Source of the DNA: a virus
Direction: 5' to 3' (one strand)
IMG/VR virus record: IMGVR_UViG_3300037247_001777
Coordinates: 1-30,440 of that record
Length of the DNA stretch: 30,440 bases
Positions 30,388 to 30,440 of the stretch are shown here, piece by piece. Position 1 is the first letter of the stretch. Each line of letters opens with the position of its first letter. The translations under genes and the position numbers were made by a program. The notes under the pieces were generated by a model, which made no database searches, had not been told where the DNA came from, and worked only from the letters and a program-made list of their open reading frames with translations.

Positions 30388-30440
30388 TGTAACTGTAGCC
30401 GCCAGCATGATTGGCCAATTTCTGAAGGGCGTTCAGGCCA
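30380..30440 (+). CDS. Start of the next gene, cut by the window end
   Basis: ATG at 30380 opens a frame reading MPNVTVAASMIGQFLKGVQA that continues past the window end. It overlaps the previous stop by eight bases, and GAGGGA lies eight bases upstream, so it follows the spacing rule of the surrounding genes. Too little is present to name it. Its position after the Ala/Gly-rich protein suggests another virion or ejection protein. Confidence 0.5.
   Translation, partial: MPNVTVAASMIGQFLKGVQA

Overview
The window is a 30.4 kb piece of a tailed double-stranded DNA bacteriophage (or prophage) genome, most likely from a short-tailed podovirus-type phage. Every credible gene lies on the + strand. 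The genes are tightly packed with 1-8 base overlaps (ATGA, GTGA, TTGA, TAATG junctions) and AGGAG-type ribosome binding sites, with frequent GTG and TTG starts, so the host is a bacterium with a classical Shine-Dalgarno system. I see no integrase, replication, lysis or host genes, so host and lifestyle cannot be fixed. The podovirus assignment is inferred from the absence of tape-measure, tail-tube and sheath genes together with consecutive adaptor-type genes; it is not proven.

Layout. (1) 1-1220 is RNA-rich. A tRNA-like fold with its 3' half encoded before its 5' half (108-185) sits inside an imperfect inverted repeat (71-215). The flanking arms recur without the tRNA part at 583-650, and a 74-nt three-helix hairpin lies at 1068-1141. 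Two small genes are interspersed. (2) 1221-4817 is the packaging block: two helix-turn-helix proteins (one probably the small terminase), a two-helix membrane protein and the large terminase. (3) 4836-6829 holds five consecutive small proteins with Cys/His zinc-ribbon-like motifs. (4) 6839-13445 is the head block: portal, a six-cysteine hydrophobic protein, basic and Gly/Pro-rich small proteins, scaffold, major capsid protein and two likely capsid-associated proteins. (5) 13462-14627 is a methyltransferase-glycosyltransferase pair. (6) 14630-17457 encodes three neck/adaptor-type proteins, two of them paralogous. (7) 17466-19008 carries three Lys/Arg-rich proteins with a shared Arg-Gly C-terminal tail, a small polar protein, and a stand-alone copy of a domain found fused to one adaptor. 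(8) 19009-28982 is the tail and fibre block, with a 992-residue repeat protein, a 1213-residue tail protein and a set of small fibre-like proteins. (9) 29022-30440 has a GNAT-like protein, an Ala/Gly-rich protein ending in an S74-type intramolecular chaperone domain, and the start of the next gene.

The genes work together as a virion module. The terminase packages DNA through the portal into a scaffolded HK97-type shell. Adaptor proteins close the head, and the large tail and fibre proteins bind the host. The methyltransferase-glycosyltransferase pair may decorate the virion or host surface glycans. The most unusual features are the permuted tRNA-like element with its repeated flanking arms, the family of basic proteins with a common RGG-type tail, the run of zinc-ribbon proteins, and a 33-nt repeat bracketing a 2.7 kb fibre cassette. 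All functional calls come from reading motifs by eye; no database search was run.
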